Of a stretch of DNA of 64,000 nt, positions 55,801-63,916 are shown in pieces. The stretch comes from VXLM01 sp965242665. Its GTDB lineage: Bacteria > Chloroflexota > Dehalococcoidia > Lucifugimonadales > VXLM01. Position 1 is the first letter of the stretch. Each line of letters opens with the position of its first letter. The notes under the pieces are model-generated. The model did not search any database. It worked only from the letters and a program-made list of their open reading frames with translations, and was not told the origin of the DNA. The stretch covers positions 868,001-932,000 of the forward strand of contig OZ251484.1 of NCBI GenBank assembly GCA_965242665.1, read 5' to 3'. The translations under genes were made by a program, and so were the position numbers.

Positions 55801-56414
55801 ACGCGAACGGCTCCGGCGTCACGCGGCTTACGAATAACGACGCGGGCGACCACGCGCCTGCATGGTCGCCGGACGGGCGGCGCATTGCCTTCGAGTCCTA
55901 CCGTGCCGGGGACGACAACAAGGAGATCTACGTCATGAACGCGGACGGCTCCGGCGTCACACGGCTTACCAACAACGACGCATGGGACGGGTCGCCAACG
56001 TGGTCGCCGGATGGATCGCGTATTGCGTTCGAGTCGAAGCGGGACGGGAATAGCGAGATCTACGTGATGTACTCGGACGGCACCGGCCTGACGCGGATCA
56101 CCAACGACCCTGCGTGGGACGAGGCGCCGTCCTGGAATAGCCAGCGTATCGTCTTCCACACCGACCGCGATGGCAACAAGGAGGTCTACGTCATGAACTC
56201 GAACGGCGCGGGCGTCACGCGGCTTACCGATCGTCCGGAGACGGATAGTGCGCCCGCATGGTCGTTCGACGGCTGGGGGATCGCGTTCGAGTCGGAGACG
56301 GCAGACGGCGGCTGGGATATCTACGTCATGGGCAGGGACAGGGGCAGCCCAATTCGGCTCATCGCCGGCGACAGCGACGACAGGAACCCATCGTGGACGT
56401 CTCCGCCGCCATAG
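52836..56414 (+). CDS. Lipoprotein with VWA domain and two TolB/PD40 repeat blocks
   Basis: The 1192-residue protein starts with a lipoprotein signal (LLACLAAC, Cys21). A TPTP linker follows (about 50-125), then a von Willebrand factor A domain near 200-380 with MIDAS-like DFTNSMS and FLSDGRDTSS. A beta-rich region leads to a first block of PD40 (WD40-like TolB) units at about 567-828, each built around SWSPDGRRIAFxSxRDGNxxIYxMNADG. A second TPTP linker (about 829-923, encoded partly by 30-bp DNA repeats) separates a second block at about 924-1188. It is probably an outward-facing receptor or scaffold. Its last nine codons lie inside a 70-bp sequence repeated beyond the helicase gene. Confidence 0.85.
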   Translation: MVNTSRIAVVALALLACLAACGDTSTTNDSVDATIAAGVTQALSELTQSPVSPAPSAPTDPPTPATQPTFTPRPIPTAQPTFTPSPTPTTFPTPIPRPTPTPGPMPATSPPATPIPVSTIPPTPTPIPIEKINFIGVSASTNVPSQVQVAFSLRNQRGNAIVLPAEEIERSTKVFERRSGAEDWEEIDYAETSYFIHTGENIDLEVVFALDFTNSMSEARLPDGRSGIDAMLGAFYSALAVLPAAHRVGVVEFHDRNVEPSVLSELTTDRQSIRESVERFSRSGFDPGSSRVWDGVVAASDLFSLPSENPRTVRTLVFLSDGRDTSSRVPRESAGEHALERGAQLFAVGVGEVFQETQLREMAESTGGAYYEASNVSVLQRQLQLLVNDLRGQYQLSYITLRREGDYETRAVVELQGVEGQTQVGPFDVADFFGSDTQGVIDFDPPTLDLRRGQATVFVRALHMPRNIDRIRFRPDTSLPLAVDLVELQDGGLLHGWTISGPDADGFYLASSQTPLEFGNFGLLFKLTVSNITGRGMEIPFDLDNTIYTRGKTVGRPMYITAGEFTPSGRIAFASSHDGNPEIYTMNADGSDVKRLTNHPERDGSPSWSPEGNRIAFVSYRDGVGEVYVMNADGTNLHRLTNSPNHEEGIAWSPDGIRMAFASEREGNKDIYVMNADGSDVRQLTRHPSNDGSPSWSPDGRRIAFESEREGNRDIYVMNADGADVRQLTSHSSDDASPSWSPDGRRIAFASNRDGNPEIYTMNADGADVKRLTSHSEWNGFPSWSPDGRRIAFVSDTRDYGIYVMRPDGSALAKLAASLLWDGPPAWTIPDPAKTLPTPTATSTPVPTATHTPTPVPTATLTPTPVPTATHTPTPVPTATPTPSPTPTSTFVPTATSTPVPTATSTPAPTPTLTPTPTPTPEAFQRGRIAFDSNRDGNGNIYVVNADGTGLHRVTSHPEWDLSPAWSPDGRRIAFESYRDQNWEIYVINANGSGVTRLTNNDAGDHAPAWSPDGRRIAFESYRAGDDNKEIYVMNADGSGVTRLTNNDAWDGSPTWSPDGSRIAFESKRDGNSEIYVMYSDGTGLTRITNDPAWDEAPSWNSQRIVFHTDRDGNKEVYVMNSNGAGVTRLTDRPETDSAPAWSFDGWGIAFESETADGGWDIYVMGRDRGSPIRLIAGDSDDRNPSWTSPPP
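55372..55475 (+). repeat. 30-bp minisatellite encoding a TPTP linker
   Basis: About 3.5 in-frame units start GTGCCGACGGCCAC and encode VPTATHTPTP. Copy number may vary without breaking the frame. Confidence 0.7.
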
Positions 56415-56453
56415 CCCGCCCGCCTCGTATATGCTGGCAACGCGCGCAGACGC
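56384..56453. repeat. Left 70-bp direct repeat flanking the helicase gene
   Basis: This perfect 70-bp sequence is repeated at 58842-58911 in the same orientation. It starts GAACCCATCGTGG, includes the VWA/PD40 gene stop codon, and ends GCGCGCAGACGC. The two copies are 2458 bp apart. Confidence 0.95.
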
Positions 56454-56455
56454 AC

Positions 56456-56484
56456 TAGACAGCGCCCGACTCCCGTTGCATAAT
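56456..56484 (+). promoter_or_regulatory. Predicted promoter inside the inserted segment
   Basis: TAGACA (56456-56461) and CATAAT (56479-56484) are separated by 17 bp, each one base from consensus. They start two bases after the left 70-bp repeat, so the insert appears to carry its own promoter for the helicase gene. Confidence 0.55.
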
Positions 56485-56540
56485 GAACGCCGACTCACTC
56501 GGGGCATCGACCACTTTCCATATCTGAACGCAAGAATCCG

Positions 56541-58733
56541 TTGGAAGCGCTGCGCTGTTACCAAGAAGACCTACTCCGCAAGGTCGAAGCACGCCTCGAC
56601 GCCAACGCCAAGGCGCGGGTGATGATGCAGCTGCCCACAGGCGGCGGCAAGACCGTCATCGCCGGCCATCTCCTCCAACGCCGCCTCGGCAACGGACGCA
56701 AGGCGGTCTGGCTGACCCACCGCAGGGAACTCGCGGAACAAACCCGCGGGATGCTGACCGACGCCGGCGTTGACGCAATGACCGTCCATTGGAAACCCGG
56801 AACCGACGCGCCGGCGATGAGCGGCGGCGCAGTCATCCTCATGGCGCAAACCGTGAGCAGACGCACGGACAAGATGCGCGTGTGGAACGAGTACGACTCC
56901 AACGACCTCATGGTCATCGACGAGGCGCACCATGCAGCCGCCAAGGGGTGGGAACGAGCGATGCAGCAATGGCCAGGCCCAGTCGTCGGCATGACCGCAA
57001 CGCCCTGGCGTCTCTCCGAAAGAGAGGGGTTCGATCACCTATTCGACAACCTGATATGCGGACCGCAGATCGCAGACCTGCAATCCTGCGACTGGCTATG
57101 CGGCGCAAAAGTGTTCATGCCTCACCCCGATCGGCGTATAGACGGAGGCGAGGTTGGCAGCACCGGGGACTACACCGAATCCGGTATCGAGCGCGCGAAC
57201 TCCGGGCGAAACATCATGACTGCGGGAGCTCTCGAGTTCTGGCAAAGACACGCCCGCGACCATCAGACCATCGTATACGCCGTATCCGTCCGGCACGCGC
57301 GCAACATCGTGCAGGTGTTCCAGAACGCAGGCTTCTCAGCCGAGGTCATTCTCGGCGATACCGACCCGGAGGAACGCAGAAAGACGATAGCAAAGTTCAA
57401 AAACGGCGACATCCAGGTCCTCGTCAACGTCGTGGTCGCCACCGAGGGGTTCGATCTGCCAGACGCATCCTGCGTCCTCATCACCCGGCCCACTCTCAGC
57501 CTCGCCCTGTTCATGCAGATGGTCGGACGGGGATTGAGACCGAAAGACGATGGCGGGGACTGTCTCATCCTCGACTTGGCGGGCAATACGACCAGACACG
57601 ATCTGCCCAATGCTCGTCGGATGTGGTCGCTCGAGCCGCGCGGCAAGCCGCCATCCGGTGAAGCCCCGGTCGTCTGGTGTCCGAAATGCGGCGGCGTCAA
57701 CTACGCCGCCAGTCATCATTGTCGGCATTGCGGCGCGGATTTGGGCAAGAGATGTCCCTGGCGTTGCGGAAAATGGCGGCCTTGGAGTCGCTGGCAGTTT
57801 GAGAACCATTGCGGTGTCACCCACGAGCTGGTTTGCGACTTTTGCCACCGAGACGCCCATATACAGGCTCGTCTACCAATCAATCCACCATTGGACGAGC
57901 TGCCTGACTTCCAGAAGGAGAACAATACGGAAATGGATGACAAACTCGCCGAACGCCTAGCTCCACTGCTCAGCGAACTGCTCGATCAAGAATATCAGAG
58001 AGTAATGGGTAAGCGAGATACCCGCAGGGCCGAGATCTCTGATTCCATCCAGAAGCATGAGAGAGTGATGGAAGACGGGAACGCCCTGTACACAATATTC
58101 GAGGATTACGTGGATGGTATTCCGAATGAGAATCAGCCACAAAATCCGGCAGAAAAGTCTCATATGTTCGTAAGTTGGGAGAGAGACCTCAAGAGGAAAC
58201 ACGACGAGTGGAGGGAGGAGCTGGCTGATCTAGAGCGTCAGCCGGTGGAAAAACAACTGATATTCGACACAGCCAGAAACAAACTGGTAGAGCTGCTGTC
58301 TCTTCAAGCCAAAGATGCAGATCTCCTGCCCGATGGATCGAACAATGACGACCCGTACGAGCCGGAGGATGGATGGCATTTGCTTTCGTCCTCTATGGAC
58401 CCCACCCACTGGCTTCCGTCGGAGTTGCGTACTCCCGACGGAAATACGGTCCCAGTCAGTAGGTGGATCGACCTCTTGGCTCAAGTCGCCGAATGGCTCT
58501 ACCAGAATGGTCGCCTCACACAGAAAAGCGTTCCTACAAGTCCTGGGGCAAGCACATACGTGATCAACAGCACACCGATGAACAGAAATGGTTCGCCCTT
58601 TAGATTTCATGGGGAATTATCAAACGGGCTGTATTTGCAAAAGGGAATCAGTTCCAAGACCGTATGTGGATACGTACAAGTGCTCGGCGAAATCAGCGAT
58701 CCGCCCGCCAGATTCTACGTGCGGATGTCCTAG
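56541..58733 (+). CDS. SF2 DEAH-type helicase (RadD-like) with zinc-binding insert and extra C-terminal domain
   Basis: The 730-residue protein is a superfamily 2 ATPase: LRCYQEDLLRKV (Q-motif-like), Walker A PTGGGKT (32-38), DEAHH (127-131), TATP (152-155) and VI-type QMVGRGLRPK (about 325-334). After the motor come two Cys/His clusters, CPKC/CRHC (about 377-398) and CPWRC to CDFCH (about 405-440). A charged coiled-coil-like region follows (about 465-600). A C-terminal domain (about 630-730) contains WIDLLAQVAEWLYQNGRLT and SNGLYLQKGISSKTVCGY, and recalls modules attached to restriction-type enzymes (recollection, not a search). The start is a TTG with a weak ribosome site. The gene is the only cargo between two 70-bp direct repeats. 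Its second half looks lower in GC than its neighbours. A DNA-repair or defence role is possible. Confidence 0.85.
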   Translation: MEALRCYQEDLLRKVEARLDANAKARVMMQLPTGGGKTVIAGHLLQRRLGNGRKAVWLTHRRELAEQTRGMLTDAGVDAMTVHWKPGTDAPAMSGGAVILMAQTVSRRTDKMRVWNEYDSNDLMVIDEAHHAAAKGWERAMQQWPGPVVGMTATPWRLSEREGFDHLFDNLICGPQIADLQSCDWLCGAKVFMPHPDRRIDGGEVGSTGDYTESGIERANSGRNIMTAGALEFWQRHARDHQTIVYAVSVRHARNIVQVFQNAGFSAEVILGDTDPEERRKTIAKFKNGDIQVLVNVVVATEGFDLPDASCVLITRPTLSLALFMQMVGRGLRPKDDGGDCLILDLAGNTTRHDLPNARRMWSLEPRGKPPSGEAPVVWCPKCGGVNYAASHHCRHCGADLGKRCPWRCGKWRPWSRWQFENHCGVTHELVCDFCHRDAHIQARLPINPPLDELPDFQKENNTEMDDKLAERLAPLLSELLDQEYQRVMGKRDTRRAEISDSIQKHERVMEDGNALYTIFEDYVDGIPNENQPQNPAEKSHMFVSWERDLKRKHDEWREELADLERQPVEKQLIFDTARNKLVELLSLQAKDADLLPDGSNNDDPYEPEDGWHLLSSSMDPTHWLPSELRTPDGNTVPVSRWIDLLAQVAEWLYQNGRLTQKSVPTSPGASTYVINSTPMNRNGSPFRFHGELSNGLYLQKGISSKTVCGYVQVLGEISDPPARFYVRMS

Positions 58734-58841
58734 TTCTGTGGGTATTGGGGCCGACATCCGCGTCTTCCGCCTAACGCGGCGTCCACCCAACACCCGGTAC
58801 AATCACCCCAACCCCATGAACTGGCGCGAAATGCATGACAA
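58734..58841 (+). other. Junction segment with a short chimeric open frame
   Basis: Between the helicase stop and the right repeat, TACAAT (58797-58802) is followed by an ATG at 58817. The open frame MNWREMHDK runs directly into the duplicated NPSWTSPPP tail of the VWA/PD40 gene and its stop. This looks like an unrelated gene start joined to the displaced 3' end, or a chance leaderless frame. No ribosome site is seen. Confidence 0.4.
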
Positions 58842-58911
58842 GAACCCATCGTGGACGTCTCCGCCGCCATAGCCCGCCCGCCTCGTATATGCTGGCAACG
58901 CGCGCAGACGC
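58842..58911. repeat. Right 70-bp direct repeat flanking the helicase gene
   Basis: It is identical to 56384-56453 across all 70 bases. Beyond it lies GGTGTATCATTGGG, leading to the phosphatase gene. This is probably the original sequence downstream of the VWA/PD40 gene before the insertion. Confidence 0.95.
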
Positions 58912-58956
58912 GGTGTATCATTGGGTATACTACCGCTATCCCAATCAGGGGCAGAT

Positions 58957-59772
58957 ATGACCAACGACAACCAGACTCCCCGCAGCCTCGACCTCGAAGG
59001 CGCGTATAACATTCGAGACATTGGAGGCTATCCAACTGCCGACGGGTGCGCCGTCCGCATCGGGGCGCTGTTCCGCTCGGACAGCCTGCATGACCTGCCG
59101 CCGCACTCCCAACGCGCGCTGCTGTCGGAGGGGCTTCGGACGGTGATCGACCTGCGCCGGACGGATTCCGTCGAAGAAGATCCAAACGTCTTCGCGGAGT
59201 CCAGCGAGGTCGCCTATCACCGAGTGAATCTGATGGGCGATGATCCATTGGTCGAGGCGGAGGATGCGAGCGTCTCGTCGCTCGGCCCGGATCGTCCTCC
59301 CGAAATCTATACTGCCATTCTCGACCGCCGTCGGCAGTGGATGGCGGAAGTCGTGAAGATCCTTGCGGCTCCGAACGCCTTGCCCGCCCTCTACCACTGC
59401 AATTCCGGGCGCGACCGCGCTGGACTGGTCACCATGCTGCTCTTGGGCGTCGCTGGAGTGCCTCGCGATGCCATCATCCGCGACTACACATCGTCTGCGC
59501 GCTATCTCTGGCGGCGGATTGTCGACCGCGAAGCCGGGCGGATGCTTCGGCTTTCTCCCGACGCGTGGGATGCGTCCGAGGCCGGGCGCGCGGCGTATGG
59601 GAAGGAGCGAGACATCTGCCCGCCGGAAGCCATGAGCGCCAGCATCGAGCACGTCCACCGCGTGTACGGCGGCCCTCGCTCTTACCTCCTCGGCGGCGGC
59701 GTCACCAAACCCGAACTCCACCGCCTCCGCGCCGCAATCGTGGAGGGGGGAGATACGGCCTCCGCGCGGTAG
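58957..59772 (+). CDS. Tyrosine/dual-specificity phosphatase-like protein
   Basis: The 271-residue protein has the Cys-based phosphatase loop HCNSGRDRAG, with nucleophile Cys148 and Arg154 in the CX5R signature. N-terminal features NIRDIGGYPTADG and ALFRSDSLHDL are typical of bacterial Tyr/Ser phosphatases of the PF13350 type. VIDLRRTDSVEEDPNVF is the second family segment. The start at 58957 follows AGGGG; the longer frame runs into the 70-bp repeat region. It may act on phosphoproteins or phosphoinositides; with a Hanks-type kinase in the same window, opposing roles are conceivable but unproven. A strong hairpin lies after it. Confidence 0.85.
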   Translation: MTNDNQTPRSLDLEGAYNIRDIGGYPTADGCAVRIGALFRSDSLHDLPPHSQRALLSEGLRTVIDLRRTDSVEEDPNVFAESSEVAYHRVNLMGDDPLVEAEDASVSSLGPDRPPEIYTAILDRRRQWMAEVVKILAAPNALPALYHCNSGRDRAGLVTMLLLGVAGVPRDAIIRDYTSSARYLWRRIVDREAGRMLRLSPDAWDASEAGRAAYGKERDICPPEAMSASIEHVHRVYGGPRSYLLGGGVTKPELHRLRAAIVEGGDTASAR

Positions 59773-59880
59773 AGGCTGCGGCGGGCGGCATGTACCGCGG
59801 CTCTGTCCCGCCCGCCTGAACTCGGATCCCGCAAGGTTTGGCCTTCCCCATCGTCATTCGGCAGGGGCGCGGAAACGCAA

Positions 59881-59910
59881 GGATGCCCGGCGCTTGCGCG
59901 CCGGGCATCC
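59881..59910. terminator. Perfect 13-bp hairpin between convergent genes
   Basis: GGATGCCCGGCGC pairs perfectly with GCGCCGGGCATCC around TTGC. It lies between the phosphatase stop and the end of the binding-protein gene and could end both transcripts. There is no U-tract on the plus strand. Confidence 0.8.
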
Positions 59911-59953
59911 TGCGGTTGCTTCCCCTAGCTTGCCAGGGTCTTGCGCTTGTCCG

Positions 59954-62395
59954 CTAGTTCCAGTAGTTCGGATCCAGGAAGTTCACGGTGCCGTAGCGCC
60001 TCGACCGGTTGCCCGGGTTGTTGACGTTGTCGATGCCGTCCTCGAAGTAGTACGCCTCCATCGGCGCGCCGCCCATCCAGTTCTTCTGGACGTTTCGCAC
60101 GTTGTTGCGCTTGATCTTCAGCGACCGGAAGATGCCGGAGTAGGCCAGGCCGCCAACCTTGTACTTGTCGGTGGCGTTCATCCGGAAGAGCTCCTTGCCG
60201 ATCTCTACGCGGTACGGGTCGAGCAGGGCCCGCACGAGGCCTTCGCTGATGATCTCCTGCATCCGGATCATCTGGCCGTCGACGTCGGCAGGATACGTCC
60301 CGTCCGGAGCCATGTTGCCGTAGATGTCCGTGTACTTCGGGTCGCCGCCGGTTGGGGCCATGCCCTCTTCACCGCGCGTTTGGAAGTATCGGCCAATGGC
60401 CGGCCCCTGCCCGTCCTGAGTGGTCGGGGCAACGCGGTTCCACATGTTCGCCCATGGGTTCGTTCCTCCCTCAGGCGATACGAAGAAGTAGAAGTACTCC
60501 GTCGGAGGAATTGAGTTAGTGTACTTCGTCGGCGACTCCTCCTTGGTCGTGACTTTGATTCCCAGCTCGTCCCAGTCGTTCGCGACCCACTGCGCGTACG
60601 GCCAGAACATTCCTCGCGAGAGGAAGTTGAGCGTCAGGGGACCGCCGCCATCTTTCCGGTCAAAGTAGCCGTCGCCGTCTGCGTCCGTGTAGCCCATCTT
60701 GGCCATGAGGGACTTGGCGCGGTCGAGGTCGTACTCGGTGTCCACGAGGCGGTACTCCTCGCCTGGGAAGTACGGCGTCGAGCTGTGCGGCACCATGTTC
60801 TGGGGAACTCCCAATCCAGCCGCGAGCGCCTCGTTCGTGCCGTCTCGGTTCCATGCCAGGGATAGTGCGATGCGGAAGTCCTTCGTGCGCAGGAGCTGGC
60901 CGATCTCCGGATCCTCGACGTACTCCTGGTTTACGACGAATGTGGAGTCCGCGCCGTCTGTGAGGTCGTGCTTCAGCACACTATAGTCGCCGTTCTCGGA
61001 GTTCGCCAAGTACAGCGGCATCTCTGCTGAGGCCAAGTCCCACCGCGTGAAGTCCGACTCGCCGCCCATGGTCCGGAAGACCGCAACGTTCCGGTCTGCG
61101 GTTATGACGTTTCTGAAGCCGTCTGCATAGGGGAGCTGGTTCCCCACAGGATCGACTCCGCCGAAGTAGTGGTTCCGCGAGTGGGTGATGAGCTGGTCGG
61201 ATGCATCGTCCACGAACCAAGCGCCGAGTGAGGGGATGTAGTGGTCGCCCCGGTAGATGTACTCGGGATCGAACTCGCTTGGAATGGGCTCGGAGGGATT
61301 TCCTTCGAAGCAGGTCACGCAGCGAATCGTCGTTACCAGCTTCACCCAGTTGGGCTGGTCGTACTGCTCGAGCAGTGCGGGGATCTCTGCTGCGTTGTAC
61401 TTGATGTGGTAGCGCTTCTGAATGCGGGACGGCGAGACGAAGCAGCGCGGGCAACCCTTGATGCCGGCGAAGACGCTCAACGCGCTCGACTCCGCAAAGC
61501 TCCAGTTCGGGTCGTCGAAGTTGACCGTGAACGTCTCATCGTCCACGAACGTTATCTGCATGTCGTCGCCCGTAATCGGCGACTTCAGCACCGCAGGCAG
61601 AGCAGGCATGAGCTCCTTGTTGAGCATCATGTCTTCCAGGGCGAACCGGACGTCTTCCATGGTGAACGGGTAGCCGTCGTGCCAGCGCATTCCCCGCCGT
61701 ATCTGGAAGGTGAACTGCGTGGCGTTCTCGTTCCAGTCGAACGTCTTGAAGCCGACGGGCACGAGGTAGAGCGCGTCCGGTGACATTCCGAGTCCGGACA
61801 TCATGGTCATGCCCTCGATGAGCTCGATATTGCCGCCGGTCGTCGCCCGCATCTCTCCGCCGTACACGCCGATCTCGTCTCCGGGCATATAGATGAGGAC
61901 GTCTTCAGGGACTGGCAGACGGTCTTGGAGCGGGGGAATTGCTCCTTGCCGCACCATGGCCGCGGACATTGGCGACTCCTGGAAGCTCCTCGGCGTCGGG
62001 CAGTTGTCGCAGAACCGCGTCGCCGGGTAGCCCCCGGGCGCGAGCTTCGGAGCCATATACATGGTGGGCTCCATCATCGAACCGTCATCGGTCCCCATGC
62101 GCTGCGGGAGGGCCATAGCACCCCCTCCCCCGCCTGTGGGGGCCTGAGCCGGCTCAGGAAGCGCAGGCGCCATGGCCGGGGCCGCAGCCGCAGGCATCTG
62201 CTGTACCTGTGACGGGGCTTCAGTCATCGCCTGACCCGACGGGAACGGCGCATCCGCCGCAGGGGCGGGCATCGCCGCAGGGGCGGGTTGCGCTGGCTCC
62301 TCCGGGTCTTGCGCCGCACATGCGATAGCGGCGGCGGCCGAGACCATGGCCGCGACGGCGATCACCGCGCTGTATTTCCAAATTCTGTTCGTCAT
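59954..62395 (-). CDS. Peptide/nickel-type ABC substrate-binding lipoprotein (SBP_bac_5)
   Basis: The 813-residue protein is a large family 5 solute-binding protein, the class that binds oligopeptides, nickel or other ligands for Opp/Dpp-type importers. A lipoprotein signal ends AAIAC (Cys26) and is followed by an Ala/Pro/Met-rich linker (about 30-110). The binding core is recognisable from FKTFDWNENATQFTFQIRRGMRWHDGYPFTMEDVRFAL. It is about 200 residues longer than OppA/DppA, partly from the linker and a CPRCF-containing insert (Cys pairs GCPRCF and IRCVTCF). No permease or ATPase gene is adjacent. The ligand is unknown. Confidence 0.88.
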   Translation of the reverse strand: MTNRIWKYSAVIAVAAMVSAAAAIACAAQDPEEPAQPAPAAMPAPAADAPFPSGQAMTEAPSQVQQMPAAAAPAMAPALPEPAQAPTGGGGGAMALPQRMGTDDGSMMEPTMYMAPKLAPGGYPATRFCDNCPTPRSFQESPMSAAMVRQGAIPPLQDRLPVPEDVLIYMPGDEIGVYGGEMRATTGGNIELIEGMTMMSGLGMSPDALYLVPVGFKTFDWNENATQFTFQIRRGMRWHDGYPFTMEDVRFALEDMMLNKELMPALPAVLKSPITGDDMQITFVDDETFTVNFDDPNWSFAESSALSVFAGIKGCPRCFVSPSRIQKRYHIKYNAAEIPALLEQYDQPNWVKLVTTIRCVTCFEGNPSEPIPSEFDPEYIYRGDHYIPSLGAWFVDDASDQLITHSRNHYFGGVDPVGNQLPYADGFRNVITADRNVAVFRTMGGESDFTRWDLASAEMPLYLANSENGDYSVLKHDLTDGADSTFVVNQEYVEDPEIGQLLRTKDFRIALSLAWNRDGTNEALAAGLGVPQNMVPHSSTPYFPGEEYRLVDTEYDLDRAKSLMAKMGYTDADGDGYFDRKDGGGPLTLNFLSRGMFWPYAQWVANDWDELGIKVTTKEESPTKYTNSIPPTEYFYFFVSPEGGTNPWANMWNRVAPTTQDGQGPAIGRYFQTRGEEGMAPTGGDPKYTDIYGNMAPDGTYPADVDGQMIRMQEIISEGLVRALLDPYRVEIGKELFRMNATDKYKVGGLAYSGIFRSLKIKRNNVRNVQKNWMGGAPMEAYYFEDGIDNVNNPGNRSRRYGTVNFLDPNYWN

Positions 62396-63175
62396 GCCGA
62401 TTCTCCTTTCTGCGCTCGCTGGTGTCGCGTCGATTGTACGCCATCACGGACGCGCATTCGCCAAGCAGGAAAAACTATATCTTCCTTTTCAAGGGATGTC
62501 AAGACCGGGTTTCGTTCGATCTGTTGGCATGGCGGTTCGGGGACGGAGACTCCCAGCGATGCGTCCAATCCGCCTAGGCGCAACCCATGCAGAGAGGAAG
62601 GAACGGAACGCCGTTGCCTCGCGCGCGTGCGCGCACGAGTTTTCGTTGCATTCTGTGGCATTCTGTCGTATTGTGTCGGATTCTGTCGAATTTTGCTGAA
62701 GGCGAGTTTGACGTCGTGTCTTGGGGTGCGCTGTGATTGGGCGCAGAATGACGAGTGACGCTTGGGGGCTCGGGGTGACACGGTTGGGAGTTTGCATGTT
62801 TCGCATATGCGGCTGCCTCCTCTTGGGTATGGTTCGACGGAGTCGTTGGAGTCGTCATAGTCCTATGGTAGTACGTGGGTTCTGTTTTGTCAAATGCGGT
62901 GCAGGGGGAGATTCCCGCCTACGCGGGAATGACGTGGGTGGGTGCGGGAATGAATCGAACGGAACTCAATGCCGCGATTCCTCAGTCCGGCTCGTGGTAC
63001 TCGAACGGAATTCGTGTCCTTGGGCCCGGTCGATGGTCTCCCTCCAATGCAGACGGACTGGCCAGCACCAGCACGGCAACGTCTGGAACAGTGAACGTCT
63101 CTCCCCAATGCGGACGATGCGGACGGACTGGCTCCTAAACTCGTCGGACAGGGGGCTCCCCGCAATGTAGACGGC
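62396..63175. repeat. 780-bp intergenic repeat region
   Basis: No gene is supported. It contains a degenerate 91-bp-module-like segment (near 62525-62580). The CATTCTGTCG-type tandem with a CGCGCGTGCGCGCACG tract follows at about 62620-62700, related in inverted orientation to 1784-1862. One palindrome lies at 62911-62930, followed by GGGAATGA half-sites. Confidence 0.7.
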
Positions 63176-63916
63176 CTAGATGGCCGCGACTTCTCTCGCT
63201 AATACTAGGGCGCTCGTGATGGCGATGACGGCGACGACGGCGCGTCGGAAGACTGTTTCGTTCATTCGGCTGGATATCCGCGTCGACAGCCAGTATCCGG
63301 CTGCAGCTGCCGGCGCAGCCGCGGCCGCCAAGATCATGCGATCCGCGTCGAACAGACCTTGGACGGCGTATCCCACGGCCGCGGCGCTGTACATGGTCAC
63401 GAAGAAGAACGCCATCGATGCCCGTACCCGCTGTCGTTTCATGCCCTGCCCTATCATGAACAGCGCAAGCAGGGGCCCTCCGATGGAAAGCCCTGTGACC
63501 ATCGCAGCGACCCCGAATCCGAGTGTCGGCCCCGTAATCCGCGGCTTTGGAATCCTCCATTCGGTCTTGGCTATCACGAAGACGGTGAGCGCCAAGACGA
63601 GGGCGCTTATCCCAATGCGGAGCATAGAGGGGTCTAGGGCGCCGAGGGCGTACACTCCGAACGGCGTTCCCAGCACTCCGGCCGCGGCGGTTGGAGTAAG
63701 CTGGCGGTAGTCGGCGTGTCCGCGCGTCTCGACGAGGACGAGTCCGGACGCGACCACTGCGGCCGCGTTGACCGTAACTACGGTGGTTTGGGGATCCAGG
63801 GTCAGGAGGAGGATCGGCGTGGTGATTAGACCGAATCCAAACCCTACTATGCCTATGGTGAACCCGGCCGCCGCCAGTGCAGCCGCTGCAACGGCTATCT
63901 CGATGGGGCCGGGCAC
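63176..63916 (-). CDS. TauE/SafE (TSUP) family permease
   Basis: The 246-residue protein has seven to eight hydrophobic helices and matches the TSUP family, which moves sulfite, sulfoacetate or other organosulfur anions. Repeated family features are the first-half GFTIGIVGFGFGLITTPILLL and the second-half GFGVAAMVTGLSIGGPLLALFMIGQGM, related by the internal duplication of the family. MNETVFRRAVVAVIAI near the end is also typical. The start at 63916 is the first ATG in frame. It is the last complete gene; the 84 bp beyond it hold nothing recognisable. The substrate is unknown. Confidence 0.88.
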   Translation of the reverse strand: MPGPIEIAVAAAALAAAGFTIGIVGFGFGLITTPILLLTLDPQTTVVTVNAAAVVASGLVLVETRGHADYRQLTPTAAAGVLGTPFGVYALGALDPSMLRIGISALVLALTVFVIAKTEWRIPKPRITGPTLGFGVAAMVTGLSIGGPLLALFMIGQGMKRQRVRASMAFFFVTMYSAAAVGYAVQGLFDADRMILAAAAAPAAAAGYWLSTRISSRMNETVFRRAVVAVIAITSALVLAREVAAI

